Positions 26,673 through 34,904 of a stretch of DNA of 64,000 bases are shown in pieces. The position numbers were made by a program, and so were the translations under genes. The notes below the pieces were generated by a model that worked only from the letters and a program-made list of their open reading frames with translations, ran no database searches and was not told the DNA's origin. Source of the DNA: an uncultured Phocaeicola sp. (GTDB taxonomy: Bacteria > Bacteroidota > Bacteroidia > Bacteroidales > Bacteroidaceae); NCBI GenBank assembly GCA_944320845.1, contig CALUJA010000005.1:101188-165187 (forward strand), in the 5' to 3' direction. Positions within the stretch are counted from its first letter, which is position 1. Each line of letters starts with the position of its first letter.

Positions 26673-27278
26673 TTATTTCTTGGTCTGCGGGTTATAGCGG
26701 GCATTCAGTCCGTCTACGATTTCCTGTGTAATGTTGTAGGCATCGTTGGCGTAGAGCAGGTTGTCGAATCCCGTGTTGCTGATAATCAGGTCATATCCCT
26801 TGTCCTTGTTGTAGATTTTCAGGAATGCGTTGATGGAGTCGCGCAGCTGCAGGCTGTTCTTCTGGTTTTCGGTCTGCAGGTCTCCTGCCAGCTTCTCCTG
26901 AAGCTGCTGCAGGTCGCGTTGTTTCTGCACCAGACGCAGGTTTTCCTGCTCGGCACGCTCGCGGCTTACAAATCCGTTGTTTTCAAGCTTGCGCTGGAAT
27001 TCACGCATCTCCTGATCCAGTTCCTTGGCCTTTTCGTTCAGTGTGGTGCGGATGTTTTCTTCTTTTTGAATCATCAGCTCGTTCAGCTCGTTCCAATAGC
27101 GGTATTTGGTCAGCAGTGAGTCGATTTCCACATAAGCAATCTTCATCGTTCCCGTGTTGACTGTAGCCGGAACGGTCTTTTCGGCGGTAGAGGCAGCCTT
27201 GTTGTCCGCACATTGGGCGAACACGAGTGCCATGGCCACTGCCGCAAATCCTTTCAGGATGTTTTTCATCTTTTTCAT
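26673..27278 (-). CDS. OmpH/Skp family periplasmic chaperone
   Basis: 201 residues. The N-terminus is a lipoprotein-like signal (ALVFAQCADN), unlike soluble Skp. Residues about 60-150 form a long coiled coil (EELNELMIQKEENIRTTLNEK and RQLQEKLAGDL-type heptads), followed by the C-terminal beta part INAFLKIYNKDKGYDLIISN, typical of OmpH. It should hold unfolded outer-membrane proteins in the periplasm. It starts 11 bp after the small membrane protein gene, so they are one operon. Confidence 0.86.
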   Translation of the reverse strand: MKKMKNILKGFAAVAMALVFAQCADNKAASTAEKTVPATVNTGTMKIAYVEIDSLLTKYRYWNELNELMIQKEENIRTTLNEKAKELDQEMREFQRKLENNGFVSRERAEQENLRLVQKQRDLQQLQEKLAGDLQTENQKNSLQLRDSINAFLKIYNKDKGYDLIISNTGFDNLLYANDAYNITQEIVDGLNARYNPQTKK

Positions 27279-27289
27279 ATCTGTTGTTG

Positions 27290-27523
27290 TTAATTATTGT
27301 CCTCTTCAGCCAAGACTTTTCTTTCGGGAACGGCATGCGGGTTTGCTTTCCGCGCCTCGCGGTCTTGCGACTGCACGCAGCCGATGCCCTGCTTGCGCAA
27401 CGCCTTGCTTCCGCTTACGTGGGTGTTGGGAAAGCGTCCGTTCTTTTTCAGGATGATTTTGACCGACAGCAGTGCGATGCAAATAGCAACTATTAACACT
27501 GTAACCAAGATAGTCTTGAGCAT
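27290..27523 (-). CDS. small Bacteroidales-conserved membrane protein
   Basis: 77 residues: one N-terminal membrane helix (about 3-22, TILVTVLIVAICIALLSVKI), then a short basic segment with NGRFPNTHVSGSKALRKQGI and CVQSQDREAR. I recall this wording from other Bacteroides genomes, so it is probably a real gene of unknown function. It leads the ompH operon, and a -7 box lies 21 bp upstream of its start. Confidence 0.75.
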   Translation of the reverse strand: MLKTILVTVLIVAICIALLSVKIILKKNGRFPNTHVSGSKALRKQGIGCVQSQDREARKANPHAVPERKVLAEEDNN

Positions 27524-27543
27524 TTCTTCTTATTTTTGTGGTG

Positions 27544-27551
27544 CAAATATA
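27544..27551 (-). promoter_or_regulatory. -7 box (TATATTTG) for the ompH operon
   Basis: Minus strand TATATTTG, 21 bp before the ATG at 27523. Confidence 0.55.
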
Positions 27552-27626
27552 TAGTTTTTGTCATTATCTCTGTGGCTTTCTCGCCGAAAAAACGACTTCA
27601 GGGGGTATAAAGTGGCTTATTTAACT

Positions 27627-27634
27627 TATTTTTG
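27627..27634 (+). promoter_or_regulatory. -7 box (TATTTTTG) for pepD
   Basis: TATTTTTG lies 43 bp before the ATG at 27677; the -33 element is not clear. Its position favours 27677 over the ATG at 27656. Confidence 0.45.
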
Positions 27635-27676
27635 CGGAATGTTGATTATTAATTCATGCGAAACAAGACGATTGTT

Positions 27677-29134
27677 ATGGAAAAGAAAGACTTGAAGCCG
27701 GAATGTGTGTTCCGTTATTTTGAAGAGGTATGCGGTGTGCCGCGGCCGTCGAAGAAGGAAGAAAAAATCAGGGCCTATCTTGTAGGCTTTGCTCAGGCTC
27801 ACGGCCTTGAATATAAAGAGGATGAGGCCGGAAACGTGCTGATAAGGAAACCGGCCACACCCGGTATGGAGAACCGCAAGCGGGTGGTGCTCCAGTCGCA
27901 CATGGATATGGTGTGTGAAAAGAACAACGATGTGGCCCACAATTTTGATACCGACCCGATTGAGACTTACATCGACGGCGAGTGGCTGCGCGCCAAAGGC
28001 ACTACGTTGGGTGCGGACAACGGCATCGGAATTGCCGCCGAACTGGCTGTTCTGGCAGCGGACGATGTGAAGCACGGCCCGCTGGAGTGTCTCTTCACTG
28101 TGGATGAGGAGACGGGACTGACCGGTGCCTTCGCTCTGAAGGAAGGGTTCATGGGCGGCGACATCCTCATCAACCTCGATTCGGAGGATGAAGGAGAGCT
28201 GTTCATCGGCTGTGCAGGAGGTGCGCGCACGGAGGCCGAATTTCCTTGCCCGATGATGGAGGCGCCCGAAGGCTACTTCTTCTTCAGCGTGGCGGTGAAG
28301 GGACTGACGGGAGGCCACTCGGGCGATGACATCAACAAGGGGCGCGCCAATGCCAACAAGCTGCTCAACCGTTACCTGATGATGCTGATGCGGCGCTACG
28401 ACCTGCGTATCTGCTCCGTTTCCGGAGGTAATCTGCACAATGCCATCCCGCGTGAGGCGCATGCCCTGTGTGCCGTCCCGATGGCGGACAAGGAATCGGT
28501 GCGCGTAGACCTGAATCTGTTCATCGCCGACATTGAGAACGAATATTCGGCTACCGAGCCTAACTTTTCGATGACACTTGAGTCGGAACCAGTGCAGCCG
28601 CAGGTGATGGAGACGGAAGCCATGAAGCGTTTCCTGCATTCGCTCTATGCGGTGCATAACGGCGTGTATGCCATGAGCCAGGACATCGAAGGGCTGGTAG
28701 AGACTTCTTCCAATCTGGCTTCGGTGAAGCAGCGCGACGGAAAGATTCTGGTGGTGACCAGCCAGCGCAGCTCCATCCTTTCTTCGCGCAAGGACATGTC
28801 GCAGATGGTACGGTCGGCCTTCGAGTTGGGCGGGGCTGTCACTTCCACGGGCGAAGGCTATCCCGGATGGAAGCCGAATCCTTCGTCGGAGATTCTCCGT
28901 ATCGCAGTCGAGAGCTACAAGCGTCTGTTTGGCGTAGAGCCGAAGATAAAGGCCATCCATGCCGGACTGGAGTGCGGGTTGTTTCTTGAAAAATATCCTT
29001 CGCTCGACATGGTTTCGTTCGGGCCGACGCTCCGCGGTGTCCATTCGCCCGACGAACGCATGCTGATACCTACCGTCGACAAATTCTGGCGGCATCTGCT
29101 CGATGTGCTGGCCCATATACCTGAGCAGGCATGA
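27677..29134 (+). CDS. pepD: aminoacyl-histidine dipeptidase (PepD, M20C)
   Basis: 485-residue cytosolic zinc dipeptidase that splits carnosine-like and other dipeptides. Metal-site motifs are visible: LQSHMDMVCEKN, GADNGIG, TVDEETGLTGA and the C-terminal HAGLECGLF. The substrate-domain glycine run GGHSGDDIN is present. The start at 27677 gives the usual family length. The next gene overlaps its stop by 4 bp (ATGA), so translation is likely coupled. Confidence 0.94.
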   Translation: MEKKDLKPECVFRYFEEVCGVPRPSKKEEKIRAYLVGFAQAHGLEYKEDEAGNVLIRKPATPGMENRKRVVLQSHMDMVCEKNNDVAHNFDTDPIETYIDGEWLRAKGTTLGADNGIGIAAELAVLAADDVKHGPLECLFTVDEETGLTGAFALKEGFMGGDILINLDSEDEGELFIGCAGGARTEAEFPCPMMEAPEGYFFFSVAVKGLTGGHSGDDINKGRANANKLLNRYLMMLMRRYDLRICSVSGGNLHNAIPREAHALCAVPMADKESVRVDLNLFIADIENEYSATEPNFSMTLESEPVQPQVMETEAMKRFLHSLYAVHNGVYAMSQDIEGLVETSSNLASVKQRDGKILVVTSQRSSILSSRKDMSQMVRSAFELGGAVTSTGEGYPGWKPNPSSEILRIAVESYKRLFGVEPKIKAIHAGLECGLFLEKYPSLDMVSFGPTLRGVHSPDERMLIPTVDKFWRHLLDVLAHIPEQA

Positions 29135-30156
29135 GTGTGATGCTGAAAAACGTATGCCTTCTTTCGGCTGCCGTCCTCCTGTTGCGGATGCCGGCAGCCG
29201 CACAGGAGGTTTTTCGTGTGATGGAATACAACGTGGAGAACCTCTTCGACTGCCGGCATGATTCGCTGAAGCAGGACGGGGAGTTCCTTCCCGGCAGTCC
29301 GCGCCAGTGGACTCCTGACCGGTATAACAAGAAGTTGGAAAACATTGCCGAGGTGATTTTTGCAGCGGGCGGCGGACTGGTACCCGACCTCGTAGGCCTG
29401 TGTGAGGTGGAGAACGAGTATTGCGTGAAGGGATTGGTGGAGCACTCTCCTTTGCGCGGGGTGGGGTATGAGTATGCGATGACCGATTCGCCCGATGAGC
29501 GGGGCATCGATGTGGCGCTGCTGTATCAGCCTGCCACCTTCCGCCATCTTCATACGCAGACCATCCGTGTTCCCGGCGGGGAGATAGGGCGGCGGCCTAC
29601 GCGCGACATCCTGCACGTGGCGGGGCGTATGGTGTCGGGCGATACCCTCGATGTGTTTGTGTGCCATCTGCCTTCGCGTTCGGGCGGAGAGAAGGAAACC
29701 GAGCCTTACCGCCTTTTTGCCGCCGGGTATCTGCGCCGTGCGGCAGACTCGGTGATGGCTGTCCGCGAGTGTCCGAACGTGATTGTCATGGGAGACTTCA
29801 ACGACTATCCTTCCAACCGCTCGATATCCGAGGTGGTCGGTGCCGTGAAGCCCGGAGAGACGGTGGCCGCGCGCACGCTGTATAATCTGATGGACGGAAA
29901 GCCAGGAGGCACCTACCGCTATCACGGCGAGTGGGGGACGCTCGACCAGATGATGGTCAGCGGATTTCTGCTGGGCGGCAATCCCCGCGTCTGCACCCGC
30001 TATGAGAACGCCCGCATCCTGAGTCTCCCGTTTCTCTTGGAAGAGGACGAGCGTTACGGCGGCGAAATCCCCTTCCGCACCTATAAAGGTATGAGGTATC
30101 ACGGCGGATACAGCGACCATCTGCCCGTCTTGCTCGAGTTGGAAGTATCAGAGTAA
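29131..30156 (+). CDS. secreted endonuclease/exonuclease/phosphatase-fold protein
   Basis: 341 residues with a signal peptide ending about PAAAQ (residue 25). Metal-dependent EEP motifs are in order: VMEYNVENLFD, LCEVENE, DSPDERGIDVALLY, MGDFNDYP and the final GGYSDHLPV, so the catalytic Asn, Glu, Asp and His are all present. It could be a secreted nuclease or phosphodiesterase; the substrate is unknown. It starts inside the pepD stop and its 3' end overlaps the convergent regulator gene by 9 bp. Confidence 0.86.
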   Translation: MSVMLKNVCLLSAAVLLLRMPAAAQEVFRVMEYNVENLFDCRHDSLKQDGEFLPGSPRQWTPDRYNKKLENIAEVIFAAGGGLVPDLVGLCEVENEYCVKGLVEHSPLRGVGYEYAMTDSPDERGIDVALLYQPATFRHLHTQTIRVPGGEIGRRPTRDILHVAGRMVSGDTLDVFVCHLPSRSGGEKETEPYRLFAAGYLRRAADSVMAVRECPNVIVMGDFNDYPSNRSISEVVGAVKPGETVAARTLYNLMDGKPGGTYRYHGEWGTLDQMMVSGFLLGGNPRVCTRYENARILSLPFLLEEDERYGGEIPFRTYKGMRYHGGYSDHLPVLLELEVSE

Positions 30157-30906
30157 GCCCAGCTCTTTGGCTATCTGGTATGCCTGAACCGAGTTTGCGG
30201 CGCGCAGCCTGGCCAGTATGTTCTGCCGGTGCCGGTTCACCGTGTTGATGCTGATGTGCAGCAGCTGCGAGATGTCCTTGCTTGCCCGGCCTTCTCCGAT
30301 GAGGCGCAGGATTTCCTTCTCCCTCTGGCTGAGCAGGTCGCTGCAAGCCTGCGGGCCGGCGGCGACGCAGCTCCCGTCTGACGAGTCGATTATTGTTCCG
30401 CCTTCGGTCTTGTCGCCCGCCGACAGGCTGTAAAGGCACAGCGCCAGCCAGATGCTTCCGTCGGAAGTGCTGTCCACATAAAACATGCGGTGGGTCACCG
30501 GGTGGAACTTGCCCGCATTGTCTTTCATGCGTATCAGGCTTGTGATGTAGTAGTCCGTGCGCTTTTCGGGCGGAATCTTTTTCAGAAAATGGAAGAAGCG
30601 CAGCTCTCTTGCATGCTTCTCTATCAGGTCGTCCGGATGGATGCGGTCGAAAATCTTTTCCTCCCATATCGAACCGATGTTTTGCACCGTATCCTTCCGG
30701 CTTAGCCCGAGTGTTTCCGCCATGCCTCCGTAGCAGATGTAGCTGGTGTCCGTTCTCATGTCGCTGAGTACGGCCACGGCGTTTTCTGTCCGCGCGTAGG
30801 CAAGGGCGGTGGTGCGGTGTGTCTCCAGTCGGGCTTCCGCATCGCGGTCGTCGGCGGAAAATGTCTGGCTGAGCAGCTTGTCGGTCAGTTTTTTCTGCAA
30901 GTCCAT
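30148..30906 (-). CDS. LuxR-type regulator with a PAS-like sensor domain
   Basis: 252 residues. The N-terminal two thirds resemble a PAS fold (AVLSDMRTDTSYICYGGMAETLGL, then DRIHPDDLIEKH). The C-terminal 65 residues are a LuxR/FixJ helix-turn-helix: LLSQREKEILRLIGEGRAS, then KDISQLLHISINTVNRHRQN. There is no receiver domain, so it probably senses a ligand or partner directly. It is transcribed from a back-to-back promoter shared with the DUF1349 gene, which is a candidate target. Confidence 0.85.
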   Translation of the reverse strand: MDLQKKLTDKLLSQTFSADDRDAEARLETHRTTALAYARTENAVAVLSDMRTDTSYICYGGMAETLGLSRKDTVQNIGSIWEEKIFDRIHPDDLIEKHARELRFFHFLKKIPPEKRTDYYITSLIRMKDNAGKFHPVTHRMFYVDSTSDGSIWLALCLYSLSAGDKTEGGTIIDSSDGSCVAAGPQACSDLLSQREKEILRLIGEGRASKDISQLLHISINTVNRHRQNILARLRAANSVQAYQIAKELGLL

Positions 30907-30952
30907 GTGAAAATGGTTATTTATCAGTATTGCCGGTGTGGGAAAGGCGGCT

Positions 30953-30968
30953 TATCTTTGCAAAGGTA
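30953..30968. promoter_or_regulatory. palindromic back-to-back promoter
   Basis: TATCTTTGCAAAGGTA contains a rightward -7 box TATCTTTG (30953-30960) and, directly abutting, a leftward one TACCTTTG (30968-30961). ATTG lies 20 bp upstream of the rightward box. It serves the DUF1349 gene (start 30984) and the LuxR gene (start 30906). Confidence 0.65.
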
Positions 30969-30983
30969 ATCAAATAACGCAAG

Positions 30984-31637
30984 ATGAAGAAACTTATATT
31001 TGCCGTTTTGGCTTTCTGCGGATGGCAGACGCTTTCCGCACAGACGCTTGAGAAGATGCAGTGGTTCAACGAGCCGTCGCAGTGGGAGATAAAGGATAAG
31101 ACACTTTCGATGTTTGTCACCCCGCACAGCGACTATTGGCGCATTTCGCACTACGGATTTACGGTAGACGACGCGCCTTTTCTCTATGCCGAATACGGCG
31201 GTGAGTTTGAAGCGAAGGTCAAGATTTCGGGCGACTACCGCGTGCGCTTCGACCAGGCGGGGATGATGCTCCGCATTGACCATGAAAACTACATCAAGGC
31301 GGGCATCGAGTATGTGGACGGGAAATTTAACCTGAGCACCGTCGTCACCCACCACACGAGCGACTGGAGCGTGATTGCGCTCGACAAGCCGGTGGACTGC
31401 ATCTGGATAAAGGCTGTAAGGCGGCTGGATGCCATAGAGATATTCTATTCGTTCGACGATGTGACTTATACCATGATGCGCAACGCCTGGATGCCCGACA
31501 ATACTCCGATAAAGGTGGGGCTGATGGGGGCCTGCCCCGACGGTGAGGGCTTCAATGTGCGCTTCGAGCATTTCAGTGTGAAGCATCTGCCCGACAAGCG
31601 GCGGATGGAGTGGCTGGAGAAGAACACGGAAGAGTGA
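30984..31637 (+). CDS. secreted DUF1349 (concanavalin-like) protein
   Basis: 217 residues with a signal peptide ending about TLSAQ. The mature part is a DUF1349 beta-sandwich: KMQWFNEPSQWEIKD, FDQAGMMLRIDHENYIKAGI and the C-terminal VGLMGACPDGEGFNVRFEHF. Members resemble lectin/laminin-G folds, and an enzymatic role is not established. It has a promoter shared with the LuxR gene and a very strong terminator after its stop. Confidence 0.88.
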   Translation: MKKLIFAVLAFCGWQTLSAQTLEKMQWFNEPSQWEIKDKTLSMFVTPHSDYWRISHYGFTVDDAPFLYAEYGGEFEAKVKISGDYRVRFDQAGMMLRIDHENYIKAGIEYVDGKFNLSTVVTHHTSDWSVIALDKPVDCIWIKAVRRLDAIEIFYSFDDVTYTMMRNAWMPDNTPIKVGLMGACPDGEGFNVRFEHFSVKHLPDKRRMEWLEKNTEE

Positions 31638-31647
31638 TTCCGGAAAA

Positions 31648-31707
31648 TCCATAAGCAGGAAGACACCGCTGCGTCATGGGGCGCGGCGGTGTCTTCCTGC
31701 TTATGGA
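31648..31707. terminator. 22-bp perfect inverted repeat, bidirectional terminator
   Basis: Positions 31648-31669 and 31686-31707 are exact reverse complements (core GCAGGAAGACACCGC) around a 16-base loop, between the convergent DUF1349 and M20 peptidase genes. There is no long T-run. Confidence 0.7.
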
Positions 31708-31716
31708 GGCTGAAGC

Positions 31717-33075
31717 CTATTTGCCGAATTCCCGGTGAAACTCCGCCACAGCCTCTATTCCCTTGCGGAAGATGTCGAGGCGGAAGTTCTCGTTGGGCGA
31801 GTGGATGGCATCGCTTTCCAGTCCGAAGCCCATCAGCACCGTTTTCACTCCCAATATCCGTTCGAAGTCGCTGATGATGGGGATGCTCCCTCCGCGACGC
31901 ACGGCGAGCGGTTTGCGGCCGAACGCCTTGGTGAACCCCTTTTCTGCCGCCTGGTAGGCCGGAAGCGTGATGGGACATACGTAGCCTTCGCCACCGTGCA
32001 TCGGGGTAACCTTCACATCCACATATTCCGGCGCGATGTCGCGGATATATTCGGCAAACAGTCGTGAAATCTTTTCGTGGTTCTGGTGAGGCACGAGACG
32101 GCTCGACACCTTGGCATAGGCTTTCGAGGGCAGCACCGTTTTTGAACCTTCGCCCGTGTATCCGCCCCAGATGCCGCAGATGTCGAACGACGGGCGGCAG
32201 CTGTTCCGCTCCAGGGTGGAATATCCCTTTTCTCCTTTCAGTGCCTTCACTCCGATGGCCTGTTTGTATTTTTCTTCGTCAAACGGGATGCGGGCAATCA
32301 TCTCGCGTTCGGCGGCCGGAACATCTTCCACATCATCGTAGAAGTGGGGGATGGCGATTCGTCCGTCCTTGTCGACTACCTTGGCCATCATTTCGCACAG
32401 CGTATTGATGGGGTTGGCCACCGCCCCGCCGAAGTGTCCGGAGTGGAGGTCTCGGTTTGGCCCCGTCACCTCAATTTCCCAGTAGGCCAGTCCGCGTAGT
32501 CCGGTGGTGAGCGAAGGCAGGTCAGCGCCGAGCATGCTTGTGTCCGACACTAAAATCACATCCGCCTTCAGCAGTTCCCTGTGCTCTTTGAGGAAGGCGT
32601 TGAGGCTGGGCGAGCCGATTTCCTCTTCTCCCTCGAAGATGAACTTTACGTTGTGGCGCAGCAGCCCTTCACGCACCATGTATTCGAAGGCCTTCACCTG
32701 AATCATCGCCTGTCCCTTGTCGTCGTCCGCTCCGCGTGCCCAGATTCGTCCGTCGCGTACCGTCGGTTCAAAGGGTGGGGTGTTCCACAACTCTGTCGGT
32801 TCGGCAGGCATCACATCATAGTGGGCGTAGACGAGTACGGTGGGAGCGTCGTCGCCTGCCAGTTTTTCGGCATACACCAGCGGGTTGCCTTCAGAGGGCA
32901 TGACTTCCGCCTTGTCTGCTCCCGCCTCAAGCAGCAGCTGCCGCCACCGTTCGGCGCAGGCCGTCATGTCGTCTTTGTGTTCGGGCAGCGCACTGACGCT
33001 CGGAATGCGTATCAGACTCGACAGTTCGTCGATGAAGCGCGCCTCGTTTTCCTGTATGTATTGTCTGATGTCCAT
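31717..33075 (-). CDS. M20 family metallo-dipeptidase (CNDP-like)
   Basis: 452-residue cytosolic di-zinc dipeptidase. Motifs are VLVYAHYDVMPAEP (metal His, Asp), RGADDDKGQ, FEGEEEIGSPSLNAFL (catalytic Glu pair) and PHQNHEKI. The start at 33075 (MDIRQYIQENEARFIDEL) is the only one that begins the conserved domain. The gene is single; the 281 bp between it and aroC holds nothing I can support. Confidence 0.92.
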   Translation of the reverse strand: MDIRQYIQENEARFIDELSSLIRIPSVSALPEHKDDMTACAERWRQLLLEAGADKAEVMPSEGNPLVYAEKLAGDDAPTVLVYAHYDVMPAEPTELWNTPPFEPTVRDGRIWARGADDDKGQAMIQVKAFEYMVREGLLRHNVKFIFEGEEEIGSPSLNAFLKEHRELLKADVILVSDTSMLGADLPSLTTGLRGLAYWEIEVTGPNRDLHSGHFGGAVANPINTLCEMMAKVVDKDGRIAIPHFYDDVEDVPAAEREMIARIPFDEEKYKQAIGVKALKGEKGYSTLERNSCRPSFDICGIWGGYTGEGSKTVLPSKAYAKVSSRLVPHQNHEKISRLFAEYIRDIAPEYVDVKVTPMHGGEGYVCPITLPAYQAAEKGFTKAFGRKPLAVRRGGSIPIISDFERILGVKTVLMGFGLESDAIHSPNENFRLDIFRKGIEAVAEFHREFGK

Positions 33076-33356
33076 AGGTGTAATTTTTGTTTCCGCTAAG
33101 GTAATGAAATTTTTTTGCCTGACATGCTTTTGTCTGTATAATTGCTTGCGCAACCATGAAGCGGAATTGTGGCATGTAGACATGCAGTATCTTGAAGGCA
33201 GAAGAAATCAGACACCTTGACGGGTACGGACAAGGTAACGGCAGTGCACGCAAAAGAGAGTTCGGGCGGGCAGACTGCATGGTCTCAGTCCGTCTTCAGC
33301 GTTGGGATGGATATGCGGAAGTCTCTCCCGTCTATGCGGTAAGCCTTTTGGATGCT

Positions 33357-34445
33357 TTAAACATGAAACAGTCGGCTTGCCTTGTCGAGCAGGTAGAAGT
33401 CGAGTATCGTCATGGCAGCCATCGCCTCGACGATGGGCACGGCACGTGGCAGAACACACGGGTCGTGGCGTCCGCGGGCCTTGACGATGGTTTCGTGCCC
33501 GTCCTTATCCACAGTGGGTTGGTCCATGAGTACCGTGGCCACAGGCTTGAATGCTACGCGGAAGTAAATGTCCTCGCCGTTGCTGATGCCTCCCTGGATG
33601 CCTCCCGAGCGGTTGGTGCGCAGGGCGATGCGTCCGTGGTCGTTATAGAAAATGTCATTCTGTTCACTGCCCTTCATCTCCATGCTGCCGAATCCTTGCC
33701 CGTATTCAAACCCCTTTGCGGCGTTGATGCTGAGCATGGCATTGCCTAATGCGGCATGCAGCTTGCCGAACGCGGGTTGTCCCAATCCTGCCGGACAGCC
33801 TTTGATGACGCATGAAATGACCCCTCCTATGGTGTTTCCTTCGCCTTTTATGCGGGAGATGTAGTCGCCCATCTGTTTTGCCAGTTCTGGGTCGGGGCAG
33901 CGTACCGGATTTTCCTCCGCCACGCTCAGGTCGTATTGGGTGTATTCCTTGTCCAACCTGTATGTCCCTACCTGTGAGGTGAATGCCGTGACGGTCACGC
34001 CCACCTGTTTCAGCGCAAGCTTGGCCAATGCCCCCGCCACCACGCGGGCGATGGTCTCGCGTGCCGATGAGCGTCCGCCGCCGCGATGGTCGCGCACACC
34101 ATATTTTTTTGTGTAGGTGTAGTCGGCATGCGAGGGGCGGAACACATCTTTCAGGTTGTCATAGTCGGCCGAGTGCTGGTTGGCGTTCCATACCACAAAT
34201 CCGATGGGGCATCCTGTCGACATTCCTTCGTAAATGCCCGAAAGAAACTCTACCTTGTCGGCTTCCTTGCGGGCAGTGGTCAGAGCCGACTGCCCGGGAC
34301 GGCGGCGGTTCAGTTCATGCTGTATGAAGTCTTCGTCTATGCAGATTCCGGCAGGAAAGCCGTCTATTACTCCTCCGATGGCCTTGCCATGCGATTCGCC
34401 GAAACTTGTCAGGCGGAATATGTTTCCGAACGTATTGTTGTACAT
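33357..34445 (-). CDS. aroC: chorismate synthase
   Basis: Final enzyme of the shikimate pathway: it converts EPSP to chorismate with reduced FMN. The family signatures are all present: [23 protein letters not shown] at the C-terminus ([19 protein letters not shown]), [12 protein letters not shown] and [16 protein letters not shown]. It has 362 residues, normal length. A -7 box lies 71 bp upstream. It marks the end of ordinary sequence before the low-GC island. Confidence 0.96.
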   Translation of the reverse strand: MYNNTFGNIFRLTSFGESHGKAIGGVIDGFPAGICIDEDFIQHELNRRRPGQSALTTARKEADKVEFLSGIYEGMSTGCPIGFVVWNANQHSADYDNLKDVFRPSHADYTYTKKYGVRDHRGGGRSSARETIARVVAGALAKLALKQVGVTVTAFTSQVGTYRLDKEYTQYDLSVAEENPVRCPDPELAKQMGDYISRIKGEGNTIGGVISCVIKGCPAGLGQPAFGKLHAALGNAMLSINAAKGFEYGQGFGSMEMKGSEQNDIFYNDHGRIALRTNRSGGIQGGISNGEDIYFRVAFKPVATVLMDQPTVDKDGHETIVKARGRHDPCVLPRAVPIVEAMAAMTILDFYLLDKASRLFHV

Positions 34446-34515
34446 GATGATGTTTCTCTTCTCTTGTGTGGTTTGTCCGTTTTCGCCCGTCTTTCCGTTT
34501 TTTTCACGGGCAACG

Positions 34516-34523
34516 CAAAAATA
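34516..34523 (-). promoter_or_regulatory. -7 box (TATTTTTG) for aroC
   Basis: Minus strand TATTTTTG; no good -33 element was seen. Confidence 0.45.
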
Positions 34524-34784
34524 TGAAAAATCTATATAATATCCGACTGATTTCGGCAGATTAATGCAATATAAATTGATATTTAAGTAATTGTGAGAAA
34601 AATACGGAAGTTGGGAAAAGAACTGAAAATCGTTTCTAAATGGATTGAAGCAGAAGAACGGTTTCCAAGTCCTTACTTGATGAAGGTGCAGGTTTAACAG
34701 TCACCGTTTTTATTCGCTTCGTTCTGCGTAGGTTTGTTTGTAAAGGTTTAGCTCGTTGATTTATAGTCTTCTCATAGAGCGAGG

Positions 34785-34870
34785 TAATGATTCGGAAACA
34801 GTCACAAATTCTGCGATTATACGTAAATTTCTTTCTTTCAAACAACTCTTTCAATGCAAAGGTAGCATAA
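34785..34870 (-). repeat. dispersed border repeat, copy 1 (left edge of the 35-39 kb island)
   Basis: Read leftward it starts TACCTTTGCAT, then AAAGAGTTGTTTGAAAG and, further on, AATCATTACCTC. The same order (TACCTTTGCAT, AAAGAGTTACTTGAAA, GTCATTACCTC) occurs at 56832-56956, and a more diverged form at 38930-39046. Its -7-like box faces out of the island. The rest of the 34446-34904 gap is AT-rich without a convincing gene. Confidence 0.5.
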
Positions 34871-34904
34871 TTTATCGAATGATAAGGCATGACGAGCGTT
34901 TTTA

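Noticed and set aside
34636-34890. 84-codon open frame left of the helicase
   Set aside because: It runs through the dispersed border repeat and keeps reading only in this copy; the frames of the other copies differ. No family resemblance.
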